Assembly (NCBI RefSeq): GCF_006542425.1 | Contig: NZ_VFID01000007.1 | Coordinates: forward strand, 620,001-684,000 | From: Pseudoxanthomonas sp. z9 | GTDB lineage: Bacteria; Pseudomonadota; Gammaproteobacteria; Xanthomonadales; Xanthomonadaceae | Direction: 5' to 3' | Length of the DNA stretch: 64,000 bases | In this document: in pieces, positions 25,490-32,319 of the stretch | Layout of the letters: each line of letters begins with the position of its first letter | How positions within the stretch are numbered: the stretch's first letter is position 1 | Notes under the pieces: generated by a model | Told to the model about the DNA's origin: nothing | Database searches by the model: none | Seen by the model: only the letters and a program-made list of their open reading frames with translations | Translations under genes and position numbers: made by a program

Positions 25490-25867
25490 CTAGCAGCCGT
25501 CCAGTTCGAAGTAGTGCAGCGGCCGGATCTCGATGCCCCATCCCCAGGCCTCGCCTTCGCCCAGCCGCGTGGTGGGGTGCAGCATCGCGATGCGCACGGC
25601 ATGGTCGATGTCGTCGGCCTCGATGAGAAACGCGCTGCCAATCCGCGCCGCGCCTGCCGCGAATGGTCCCTCGGCCACCTGCACCGCATCCCCGATCCGG
25701 CGCAGGCTGTGGATTTCCCGATCCAGCCCGGCGTCCAGGATGACCTGCCCGCTACCGTACAGTTCTTCCAGATGCGGCTCGCATCGCCGCATCGCCTGTT
25801 CGACCTGTTCGCGCGGACAGGCATCCATCCGCTCCGGATCGAAGTAGCCCAGGCACAGATATTTCAT
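25490..25867 (-). CDS. YCII-related (DGPF-type) protein
   Basis: 125-residue YCII fold (dimeric alpha+beta ferredoxin-like). It starts MKYLCLGYFDPERMD and has the companion motif in the variant form AEGPFAAG rather than DGPF. Conserved aromatic and acidic residues (WGWGIEIRPLHYFELDGC) end the domain. Such proteins resemble muconolactone isomerase/YciI enzymes and may act on small reactive metabolites; none of the ECF42-linked ones has an assigned reaction that I know. Sixteen nt follow the RibD-type gene, so they are co-transcribed. Confidence 0.85.
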   Translation of the reverse strand: MKYLCLGYFDPERMDACPREQVEQAMRRCEPHLEELYGSGQVILDAGLDREIHSLRRIGDAVQVAEGPFAAGAARIGSAFLIEADDIDHAVRIAMLHPTTRLGEGEAWGWGIEIRPLHYFELDGC

Positions 25868-25883
25868 CGCGTCCGCCCTCCGC

Positions 25884-26549
25884 TCAGCGCACCGGACCGC
25901 GCGCGCCGTCCGGGCGTTCGAACTTCAGGTGCACGACCGCCGGCGTGGCCAGCGTGCGCACCAGCGCCAGGCCGTGCAGATCGTCGCCCACCTGTTCGAA
26001 CAGGCGTTCGCCGCCGCCCAGCAGCACCGGCACCAGATGGAGCTCCATTTCATCCACCAGACCCGCCGACAGATACTGGCGCGCCGCCTGCGCGCCACCG
26101 GCCAGGGCGACGTCGCGGCCTTCGGCGGCGCGGCGCGCCTGTTCGAGTGCCACATGGATGCCCTCGGTGACGAAATGGAAGCGCGTTTCGCCCAGCACGA
26201 GCGGCGCACGCGGATGCCGGGTCAGCACGAACACCGGATGATGGAAGGGCGGTTCTTCTCCCCACCAGCCGTTCCAGGGCGTGCGCTCGTTCCATCCCCC
26301 CGGGTGTCCGCCGAACATGTTGCGCCCCATGATCGTGGCGCCGATGCCGGCCATCGATTCCTCCATGACCGTGGTGCTGGCGTTGACGTCACCACCTTGC
26401 ATGCCGTGCGCCCGGCGCCACGACGCCAGCGCGGTTGCCCAGTGATGCAGGCGTTCGCCGCCGATGCCCAGCGGGTCCTGCATGCTCTGTCGCGGACCGG
26501 CGACATAACCGTCCAGCGAGATCGAAATACGCAAACGCAATCGCGACAT
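25884..26549 (-). CDS. Dihydrofolate reductase/RibD C-terminal domain protein (copy 1)
   Basis: 221 residues of the RibD_C/DHFR-like reductase fold: LRISISLDGYVAGP at the start (NADPH-binding strand), ATIMGRNMFGGHPGGW, GRDVALAGGAQAARQYL (the usual GxGGxxL-type loop), VPVLLGGGERLF near the end. Such stand-alone members are NADPH-dependent reductases whose physiological substrates are unknown. ATG 26549 gives the standard N-terminus. Second member of two in this ECF42 operon; the two copies are only distantly alike. Confidence 0.88.
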   Translation of the reverse strand: MSRLRLRISISLDGYVAGPRQSMQDPLGIGGERLHHWATALASWRRAHGMQGGDVNASTTVMEESMAGIGATIMGRNMFGGHPGGWNERTPWNGWWGEEPPFHHPVFVLTRHPRAPLVLGETRFHFVTEGIHVALEQARRAAEGRDVALAGGAQAARQYLSAGLVDEMELHLVPVLLGGGERLFEQVGDDLHGLALVRTLATPAVVHLKFERPDGARGPVR

Positions 26550-26589
26550 GAGGTGCTCCTGGGATGTACCGGTCCGGGATGTTCCGCGC

Positions 26590-27255
26590 TCAGTCCTCGC
26601 CGGCGGCGATCTTCCGCTGGCGCTCGAGTTCTTCCGTCGAGGGTTGCTCCAGGCCGAAGTAGCCGTACTCCGGCCGGCCTTCCATGCGATAGCACTGGCG
26701 GATCACGCCGGTATCGAAGGCCTGGTGCGATTGCAGCCGCAACGATGCCGGCACCGCGCCGTCGGCGAACAGCCGCTTGCCCTCGCCCAGCACCACCGGG
26801 AACCACCACAGCTGCAATTCGTCGATCAGATCCTCGCGCAGCAGCGTCTGCACCAGTCCACCGCTGCCATGCACCTGCAGTTCGGCGCCGTGCTGGCGCT
26901 TCAGCCGGCGGATATCCGCCGCCACGTCGGCTTCCAGGCGCTCGCTGCCCTGCCACGCCAGCGTGTCCAGCGTGCGCGTGGCGACGTACTTGGGGATGCG
27001 GTTGAAGCGTGCGGCGACCGGATCCTCATCGCCGACATGCGGCCAATGGGCGGCGAATATCTCGTAGGTCCGCCGGCCCAGCAGCAGCGCGTCGAGATTC
27101 GCCATGCCGCCGTTGATCAGGGTGAGCATCGCCTCGTCGAAATAGGGCGCGGCCCAGCCACCATGCCGGAAGCCGCCGCTACGGTCCTCGTCCGGACCGC
27201 CCGGCGCCTGCACCACGCCGTCCAGGCTCAGGAACGCGGTCACCACCAGTTTCAT
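26590..27255 (-). CDS. Dihydrofolate reductase/RibD C-terminal domain protein (copy 2)
   Basis: 221 residues, the second RibD_C-type reductase here. Marks: MKLVVTAFLSLDGVVQAPGG, DALLLGRRTYEIFAAHWP, ELQVHGSGGLVQTLL and FPVVLGEGKRLF. Its start codon overlaps the stop of the upstream VOC gene by 4 nt, showing translational coupling. Predicted NADPH-dependent reductase; substrate unknown. The C-terminal Glu/Lys-rich tail (STEELERQRKIAAGED) is extra. Confidence 0.88.
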   Translation of the reverse strand: MKLVVTAFLSLDGVVQAPGGPDEDRSGGFRHGGWAAPYFDEAMLTLINGGMANLDALLLGRRTYEIFAAHWPHVGDEDPVAARFNRIPKYVATRTLDTLAWQGSERLEADVAADIRRLKRQHGAELQVHGSGGLVQTLLREDLIDELQLWWFPVVLGEGKRLFADGAVPASLRLQSHQAFDTGVIRQCYRMEGRPEYGYFGLEQPSTEELERQRKIAAGED

Positions 27256-27683
27256 GACGCCTGCTCCGTTTCCTGTCCCTGCTCCTGCATCGCGGCCATG
27301 TCCATGTAGACGACTTCCCACAGATGGCCGTCCGGATCCTCGAAGCAGCGCTGGTACATGAAGCCGTGGTCCTGCGGGTCGCGCGGCTGGCGACCACCCG
27401 ACGCGATGGCCGCGTCGGCCAGCTTGTCCACGCCGGCGCGATCGTCCGCGGACAGGCACAGGATGGCCTGGGCATGCGTGCCCGGATCGCTCAGGGCCTT
27501 GTCGGTGAAGCCCTGGAAGAATTCCCGGGTCAGCAGCATCACGTAGATGGTGTCGCTGATCACCAGGCAGGCGCCCTGCTCGTTGGTGAACTGCGGGTTG
27601 AAATGATAGCCAAGGCCCTCGTAGAACGCTTTCGAGCGGGCCATGTCGGCAACGGGGATATTGACGAAGATTTGCGTGGGCAT
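27252..27683 (-). CDS. VOC family protein (glyoxalase/bleomycin-resistance fold)
   Basis: 143 residues of the vicinal-oxygen-chelate fold: IFVNIPVADMARSKAFYEGLGYHFNPQF, ACLVISDTIYVMLL, then the second half with GFMYQRCFEDPDGHLWEVVYMD. The metal-ligand pattern His/Glu of glyoxalase I is only partly present, so the reaction is unclear. Typical companion gene of ECF42 operons. Overlaps the RibD-type gene by 4 nt. Confidence 0.88.
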   Translation of the reverse strand: MPTQIFVNIPVADMARSKAFYEGLGYHFNPQFTNEQGACLVISDTIYVMLLTREFFQGFTDKALSDPGTHAQAILCLSADDRAGVDKLADAAIASGGRQPRDPQDHGFMYQRCFEDPDGHLWEVVYMDMAAMQEQGQETEQAS

Positions 27684-27736
27684 CGGAATTTTCCTTGTCG
27701 TGTGGCGTATGGATTGCGGAAAGGAAGTGGAGGGAC

Positions 27737-28144
27737 TCAGGTGCAGTTGATCATCCAGCGCACGCCATGCCGATCGGCGAGGCTGCCGTAGCGCCGTGCC
27801 CAGAACGTCTGTTGCAGCGGCATCTCGACCACCTGCGCGCCTTCGGACAGCGTGGCGTACAGCGATTCGGCCTGCTCCGGATCATCCAGATCGATCACCA
27901 CGTAGGCACCGGTGACGCCCTGATAGGGGTGGTCGGGCGTGGCGTCGGTCCCCATCAGGCTGAACGCGTCGACATCGACGCGACCATGCAGGATCCGCTC
28001 CTTGAGCGCGGCGGGCAGATCGCCGCAACCGGGGGTTTCGCCGAAGCTCTGCATCGCGACCACCTGGCCGCCCAGCAATCCGGCATACCAGGTCAGGGCC
28101 TGGCGGCAGTCGCCATCGAAACTGAGATAGTGCTTGAGTCGCAT
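27737..28144 (-). CDS. VOC family protein, PhnB-like
   Basis: 135 residues of the PhnB/YjdN branch of the VOC superfamily: LKHYLSFDGDCRQALTWYAGLLGG, ILHGRVDVDAFSLMGTDA, TFWARRYGSLADRHGVRWMI. PhnB-like proteins have no settled reaction. Lies 60 nt after the first YCII gene and 53 nt before the next VOC gene; ribosome site GGGAGGAT-type just upstream on the minus strand. Member of the ECF42 operon. Confidence 0.85.
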   Translation of the reverse strand: MRLKHYLSFDGDCRQALTWYAGLLGGQVVAMQSFGETPGCGDLPAALKERILHGRVDVDAFSLMGTDATPDHPYQGVTGAYVVIDLDDPEQAESLYATLSEGAQVVEMPLQQTFWARRYGSLADRHGVRWMINCT

Positions 28145-28204
28145 GGGAGGATTCCTTTTCTTATCAGGGATGTTGCGGGAGGGCGTGGATCGAGCGGCTG
28201 CGCG

Positions 28205-28624
28205 TCACTTCTCGCCGGCGATGCGCGCGGCCAGGCGTTCTTCCTGTTCACGCAGTTCCGGCGTGAGCGCTTCGCCGAAGTCCTCGAGCTCGAAGATCGG
28301 GCGGATTTCGACCTCGGCGCCGCCGTCGAAGGGCGCGCGCTTGAGCCACTCGATGGCTTCTTCCAGCGAACGCACCTGCCAGATCCAGAAGCCGGCGACC
28401 AGTTCCTTGGTCTCGGCGAACGGACCGTCGATGACGGTGCGCTGCTTGCCGTCGAAGCGCACGCGCGCGCCATGCGAGGTCGGGCGCAGGCCTTCGCCGG
28501 CCAGCATGACGCCGGCGTTGACGAGTTCCTCGTTGAAACGACCCATCTCTTCCAGCTGCTGCTGGGTGGGCATCACGCCGGCTTCGGAATCGGCATCGGC
28601 TTTCACGAACACAATCACTTTCAT
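28205..28624 (-). CDS. YCII-related DGPF protein, first gene of the ECF42 operon
   Basis: 139 residues. It has the full companion motif DGPFAETKELVAGF that names the DGPF family, preceded by MKVIVFVKADADSEAGVMPT. Length is a little more than a standard YCII domain because of a Glu/Arg-rich C-terminus (LREQEERLAARIAGEK). It is the first gene downstream of the TGTCGA-N17-CGTCGT promoter at 28692-28720 and has AGGA (GGAGGAAA-type) shortly before ATG 28624. Probably the main output of the sigma factor. Confidence 0.9.
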   Translation of the reverse strand: MKVIVFVKADADSEAGVMPTQQQLEEMGRFNEELVNAGVMLAGEGLRPTSHGARVRFDGKQRTVIDGPFAETKELVAGFWIWQVRSLEEAIEWLKRAPFDGGAEVEIRPIFELEDFGEALTPELREQEERLAARIAGEK

Positions 28625-28691
28625 GTCGTACTCGTTCGGAGGAAATGGGAAGGGCGGCGTCCGGAGGCCGGAGCATCGCTGCTTACTGGGT

Positions 28692-28720
28692 ACGACGGGC
28701 GTGAAGGGCGGGGATCGACA
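28692..28720 (-). promoter_or_regulatory. ECF42-type promoter for the DGPF operon
   Basis: On the minus strand: TGTCGA (28720-28715), 17-nt spacer, CGTCGT (28697-28692). This agrees with the TGTCGA / CGTC-like target I recall for ECF42 sigma factors. The predicted start lies about 60 nt before ATG 28624. A run of nine A/T (28729-28737) directly upstream of the -35 could serve as an UP-like element. Confidence 0.7.
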
Positions 28721-28873
28721 GCCCCCCGAAAAAAAAAGTTTTCCGCGGTGGGCGACTCCGGGCAGCGCCGGTCTCGACCGCTGCGACGGTTGGGCCGGAG
28801 GATGCCCGCCCCGTCCGGATGCGGCATCATGCGCGCTCCGGCGGCGGCCCCCGTCCCCTCACTGGAGCAAGAC

Positions 28874-29251
28874 ATGCAGTACCTGTTGCTGGTCTATACC
28901 GATGACGCCCTGCTGGAAACCCTGCCCCCGGGCGAATACGACCAACTGATGCGCGGCTGCCTGAGCCACGCCGACGAGCTGAAGCAGGCCGGCACGCTGA
29001 TCGCCAGCCAGCAGCTGGAACCGGCACGGACCGCGCGCTCGCTGCGGGTCCGCAACGGCCAGCCGGCGATCACCGACGGTCCGTTCGCGGAGACCAAGGA
29101 AGTGCTGGCCGGCTTCAACCTGATCGAAGCCGGGAGCCTGGACGAGGCCGTGCGCATCGCTCACGAATTCCCGTGGTCACGTTTCGGCTGCATCGAAGTG
29201 CGGCCGGTGCACGACATGGGGCTGGAACGGCAGCGGGTCGGCCTGGGCTGA
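28874..29251 (+). CDS. YCII-related DGPF protein, divergent
   Basis: 125 residues with the motif DGPFAETKEVLAGF and an N-terminus MQYLLLVYTDD typical of the family; AGCAAGAC precedes ATG 28874 (weak ribosome site). It is the only member of the cluster on the plus strand, divergent from the operon across 249 nt. No clear TGTCGA-type promoter could be found in its own orientation. It shares the DGPF block with the 28205-28624 gene and is probably a paralog of it. Confidence 0.9.
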   Translation: MQYLLLVYTDDALLETLPPGEYDQLMRGCLSHADELKQAGTLIASQQLEPARTARSLRVRNGQPAITDGPFAETKEVLAGFNLIEAGSLDEAVRIAHEFPWSRFGCIEVRPVHDMGLERQRVGLG

Positions 29252-29268
29252 GTCCCGCCGCCGCGCAG

Positions 29269-29688
29269 TTACAGCTGCGCGCTGATCCGCGCTTTCACGC
29301 CGGGATGGTCGCGGTAATAGGCCGCGTTGTCGGCCAGATCACGCCAGCGGCGATGATCGGCCAGGGTCCGGCCAATCTGCTGGGCCAGCCGCTGCAGCAG
29401 CGCCGGCTCGGGCGGGTGCTCGCCTTCCAGCGCACCCTCCATCAGATGAAGCATGAGCTGCGCCCGGTCCAGGCAGGTCTCGGCCTCGCGGGAGGCGTTG
29501 CCGTGCAGGGCCTCCAGCCGCGCCGGGGGGAAGCGGGTGATGCCGACGTCGGCCAGGACCGGTTCGTGCGCCCCCTGCAACAGGTGCAGCAATTGCGACA
29601 GTGAGTTTTCGTTGGACGCGCTGCTCTCCTCGGGCATCGCGTCGACGCCGTCCTGGTGAGCGGTTTCACTTCTTGAATACGGATGCAC
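29269..29688 (-). CDS. Hypothetical helical protein
   Basis: 139 residues starting at GTG 29688, chosen because a perfect AGGAGG lies 6 nt upstream. Largely helical and charged, without cysteines in pairs or membrane segments: QLLHLLQGAHEPVLADVG, CLDRAQLMLHLMEGALEGEH, QRLAQQIGRTLADHRRWRDLA. The repeated spacing of leucines suggests a helical bundle. It resembles small uncharacterised proteins; no family is recognised. Divergent from the XRE regulator, 135 nt apart. Confidence 0.6.
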   Translation of the reverse strand: MHPYSRSETAHQDGVDAMPEESSASNENSLSQLLHLLQGAHEPVLADVGITRFPPARLEALHGNASREAETCLDRAQLMLHLMEGALEGEHPPEPALLQRLAQQIGRTLADHRRWRDLADNAAYYRDHPGVKARISAQL

Positions 29689-29694
29689 GGGCAA

Positions 29695-29700
29695 CCTCCT
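29695..29700 (-). promoter_or_regulatory. Ribosome binding site setting a GTG start
   Basis: AGGAGG on the minus strand, 6 nt before GTG 29688. No ATG is equally well placed. Confidence 0.7.
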
Positions 29701-29765
29701 TGTGCGTTCGGTCGATGTGATCCCGTGCCCGTCCAGCGGCTCTCCCGTCGACGAAAAACGAGATT

Positions 29766-29807
29766 CAAACACGGTAGATGAATGCTCTGTAGATTGTCAA
29801 ACGGTAG
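29766..29807. promoter_or_regulatory. Direct repeats upstream of XRE regulator, candidate operator
   Basis: CAAACACGGTAG (29766-29777) and CAAACGGTAG (29798-29807) are near-direct repeats 32 nt apart, and GTAGAT recurs at 29774 and 29789. The region also offers a minus-strand TTGACA (29801-29796) with TACCGT 18 nt on, a possible promoter for the divergent gene. Confidence 0.4.
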
Positions 29808-29823
29808 CGGGTGAGTCTGAGAC

Positions 29824-30069
29824 ATGGCCAAGCCGTCGCCCCCGCCGCGCTCCACGACCACCGCGCGCGAACGCATTTCCGCGAACCTGAAGAAACTGCG
29901 CAAGGCGCGCAATCTGAGCCAGGAAGAACTGGCTGAACTGGGCGAATTCCATCGCACCTACGTGTCACAGTTGGAGCGCTGCGTCACCAACATCTCCATT
30001 GACGGCCTGGAACGGCTGGCGAACGCGCTGTCGGTGGACATCCGGGAACTGCTCAAGCCGATCGACTGA
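29824..30069 (+). CDS. XRE family HTH regulator, C-protein-like
   Basis: 81 residues, almost entirely one HTH_3 domain: ISANLKKLRKARNLSQEELA, then LGEFHRTYVSQLERCVTNISIDGLERLANALSV. The size and the SQEELAELGEFHRTYVSQLE wording recall controller (C) proteins of restriction-modification systems and small phage-type repressors. No restriction enzyme gene is adjacent; an orphan adenine methyltransferase lies 1.6 kb downstream. It may autoregulate through the direct repeats upstream. Confidence 0.85.
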   Translation: MAKPSPPPRSTTTARERISANLKKLRKARNLSQEELAELGEFHRTYVSQLERCVTNISIDGLERLANALSVDIRELLKPID

Positions 30070-30114
30070 TCCGCGGGTCACGCCGCCCATCCGGTTCCGG
30101 CCGGCGACGACTCC

Positions 30115-30624
30115 CTACTCCGCCGCCATCCCGATCAGCCTGGCGACCGTGTTGAGGTTGCGCGCGGTGCCGGCACGCGCGGCAGGGATGACCAGGCGCG
30201 AATCGGCCATGCCGTCGCCGTAGTGCACGTAGATCTCGCGTTCGCCCAATGCCACCTGTTCGTCCCGTTGGTGCCGCAGCGTGGCCAGGGTATCGGCCGG
30301 CGGCGGCTCGTCCAGGAAGATCACCACCACCCGGTTGGGCGCCGCCGTGGTGAACGGCTGCGCCTCCAGCGCGCGCACGAGCTCCGCATGCTGGCGCAGC
30401 ACCACCCCGACCGGCTTGCCGGCGTAGGCGGCCAGGCGTTCCTCCAGCGCGGCCTTCACCCCGGTGGCGCGCTTGGCGCTGCGGAACACCACGTTGCCAC
30501 TGGCGATGTAGGTGCGCACGTCGCGGAAACCGGCGTCCTCGCACATGGCGCGCAGCTCGGCCATCGGCAGCTTGCCGGTCCCGCCGACATTCACGGCGCG
30601 CAGCAGGGCGATGTAGGTTTCCAT
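30115..30624 (-). CDS. DUF1697 domain-containing protein
   Basis: 169 residues beginning METYIALLRAVNVGGTGKLPMAELRAMCEDAGF and containing VRTYIASGNVVF, VFLDEPPP and IYVHYGDGMADSRL, the standard DUF1697 layout (YdfG-unrelated; often annotated as uncharacterised conserved protein). The N-terminal GGTGK-like loop and the basic middle might bind phosphate, but no reaction is known. A TATGCT -10 lies 6 nt from the ATG, suggesting a leaderless mRNA. Confidence 0.88.
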   Translation of the reverse strand: METYIALLRAVNVGGTGKLPMAELRAMCEDAGFRDVRTYIASGNVVFRSAKRATGVKAALEERLAAYAGKPVGVVLRQHAELVRALEAQPFTTAAPNRVVVIFLDEPPPADTLATLRHQRDEQVALGEREIYVHYGDGMADSRLVIPAARAGTARNLNTVARLIGMAAE

Positions 30625-30630
30625 CGCGCC

Positions 30631-30636
30631 AGCATA
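30631..30636 (-). promoter_or_regulatory. Putative -10 box of the DUF1697 gene
   Basis: TATGCT on the minus strand, 6 nt before ATG 30624. The promoter would produce a leaderless transcript. Confidence 0.35.
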
Positions 30637-30830
30637 CGCGCTCCCACCACGCGGCGGACGCCCACGGAAGTCCTCGCGGGCGTCCTCGCGGGCGTCCAGG
30701 GAACAACGGGATCGGAACGGTCTCCGCTTCTTCTGGAACAGGGGGTGACGGTGGTCGCCATGACTTTTCCCACGGGTCGCGCCGGCGCGCATCCGCGAAG
30801 CTTGCGCCATCGTTCCACCCGGATACCGCC

Positions 30831-31619
30831 ATGCGCCCGTTGCCGCTGTTCCTGTTCGTCCTCGCGCTGCTGCCGCTGGCGGCCCACGCCGGGGAGCCGG
30901 TGCGGCCCAAGGTCGATTCCCGCCAATGCGGCATCAGCACGCAGTACAACGTGCTGGTCGATACCGGCGGCGTGTGGTTGTACCGCGACGAGGGTTCGCC
31001 GCGCGAGGTGTTCTTCCACGACGGCGAACTGAGCGTGGACCGCAAGGTGCGCACGATCAGCGATGCCGATGCGCAGCGCCTGCGCCAGCTGGAGTACCAG
31101 GCCTACCAGCTGATGCCGGAAGTGGCCGGGCTGGCCCGCGATTCGGTCGAGGTGACCTTCGATGCGCTGTCCGGCGTGGTCGAGGCGATGACCGGCAGCA
31201 AGCGCAAGGCGCGCAAGGTGGACGATTTCCGCAGCGAGGCGATCGCCCATGTCGATCGCACCCTGGGGCGTGGTCGCTGGGATCAGGAAGTCTTCGACGA
31301 GCAATTCGAGGAGAACATCGAGAACGCGGCCGAGTCGATGGCCTCGATGATCGGGCGCAGCGCGCTGTGGAGCGTGTTCACCGGCCGCGCCGGGCAACTG
31401 GAAGCACGCGCGGACAAGATGGACCAGGAACTGGAACAGATGCTGGAAGTGCGCACGAAGGCCATCGAGGCGCGCGCGGACGGCCTGTGCGCGCAGGTCC
31501 GCGCCATCGACGCCGTGCAGGCGGCGCTGGAATATCGCCACGATGGCCAGCCGCTGCGCCTGCTGGAAATCTCGGGCGATGACGGGGAAAACAAGGCGGC
31601 CGTGGCCGCGCGTCCCTGA
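30831..31619 (+). CDS. DUF2884 (YggN family) exported protein
   Basis: 262 residues. Signal peptide 1-20 (MRPLPLFLFVLALLPLAAHA). Body with the YggN pattern: QCGISTQYNVLVDTGGVWLYRDEG, the helical ADAQRLRQLEYQAYQLMPEVAGLA, and a Glu-rich helical C-terminus. Located in the periplasm or outer-membrane-associated; function unknown. The final part (AVQAALEYRHDGQPLRLLEI) ends as in the family. Two Cys residues could form a disulfide. Confidence 0.85.
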   Translation: MRPLPLFLFVLALLPLAAHAGEPVRPKVDSRQCGISTQYNVLVDTGGVWLYRDEGSPREVFFHDGELSVDRKVRTISDADAQRLRQLEYQAYQLMPEVAGLARDSVEVTFDALSGVVEAMTGSKRKARKVDDFRSEAIAHVDRTLGRGRWDQEVFDEQFEENIENAAESMASMIGRSALWSVFTGRAGQLEARADKMDQELEQMLEVRTKAIEARADGLCAQVRAIDAVQAALEYRHDGQPLRLLEISGDDGENKAAVAARP

Positions 31620-31658
31620 GCGACGCCCGTCTTCGCCGGACGTGCGCCGGAAACGGAA

Positions 31659-32273
31659 TCAGGCCGGCCCGTTTTCGCCCACCGGATGCACCACGAAGCC
31701 GTGCTTGCTGAAGATGCGGGCGAACTTGTCCGTGTTGCGGCCGAAGTAGAAGAACGCCTGCCCGCGCGTGTTGCCGGAGATGTGCTTGCGGTCCGCGTTC
31801 CAGAAACTGATGCGGTGGTGGGTGAAGCAGATGCGGGCACAGCGCGCGACCAGCACGTTGAACCAGCGGGTGTCGGTGGCGTTGTTGACCAACACCACGC
31901 CCTCGCCGAACTGGCCGGCTTCCAGCTGATCGACGAAACGGTTGACCGCGCGCGCGCACAGGCCCGCCGAGTAGGGCGGATTCATGAACACCCGCCCGCG
32001 CCGGCCGACATTCCAATCCTCGTCAAACGCGGACCGCTCGACGGTGAGAATCCGGCGCGCGCCGACGATCTCGTTGGCGGTTTCCGAGGTGAAGGGATCC
32101 AGATCGATGCCGCCCATCACCGCGCGCACCGAGTCCAGGTATTCCGGCGGGGTGAACCAGGAATCGGCGTCGCGGGCCTTGGCGGTCGGCACCCGGCCGA
32201 TATAGCCGAGCCGGTGGGCGCTGGCGGTGGAAACCGGGAGCGCGACGATGTTGGTGCGGGGCGTCTTGGGCAT
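31659..32273 (-). CDS. Orphan phage-type DNA N6-adenine methyltransferase
   Basis: 204 residues of the phage-encoded Dam family. It carries WFTPPEYLDSVRAVMGGIDLDPF (SAM-binding region), the NPPY catalytic motif in VFMNPPYSAGLC, NNATDTRWFNVLV and CARICFTHHRISFWN. ATG 32273 is preferred over 32282 because TAGAAT (32286-32281) sits 7 nt from it and overlaps the other codon. No restriction partner and no phage structural genes adjoin. It would methylate adenine in an unknown, perhaps GATC-like, site. Convergent with the YggN gene; low A/T and normal codon use argue that it is not very recent. Confidence 0.82.
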   Translation of the reverse strand: MPKTPRTNIVALPVSTASAHRLGYIGRVPTAKARDADSWFTPPEYLDSVRAVMGGIDLDPFTSETANEIVGARRILTVERSAFDEDWNVGRRGRVFMNPPYSAGLCARAVNRFVDQLEAGQFGEGVVLVNNATDTRWFNVLVARCARICFTHHRISFWNADRKHISGNTRGQAFFYFGRNTDKFARIFSKHGFVVHPVGENGPA

Positions 32274-32280
32274 GGTCGGC

Positions 32281-32286
32281 ATTCTA
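32281..32286 (-). promoter_or_regulatory. -10 box of the adenine methyltransferase gene
   Basis: TAGAAT on the minus strand, 7 nt from ATG 32273; it overlaps the in-frame ATG 32282 and so supports the later start. Confidence 0.45.
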
Positions 32287-32319
32287 TGCGCAGGAGCCGG
32301 TCCTGCGCAGGCGTGGGTC

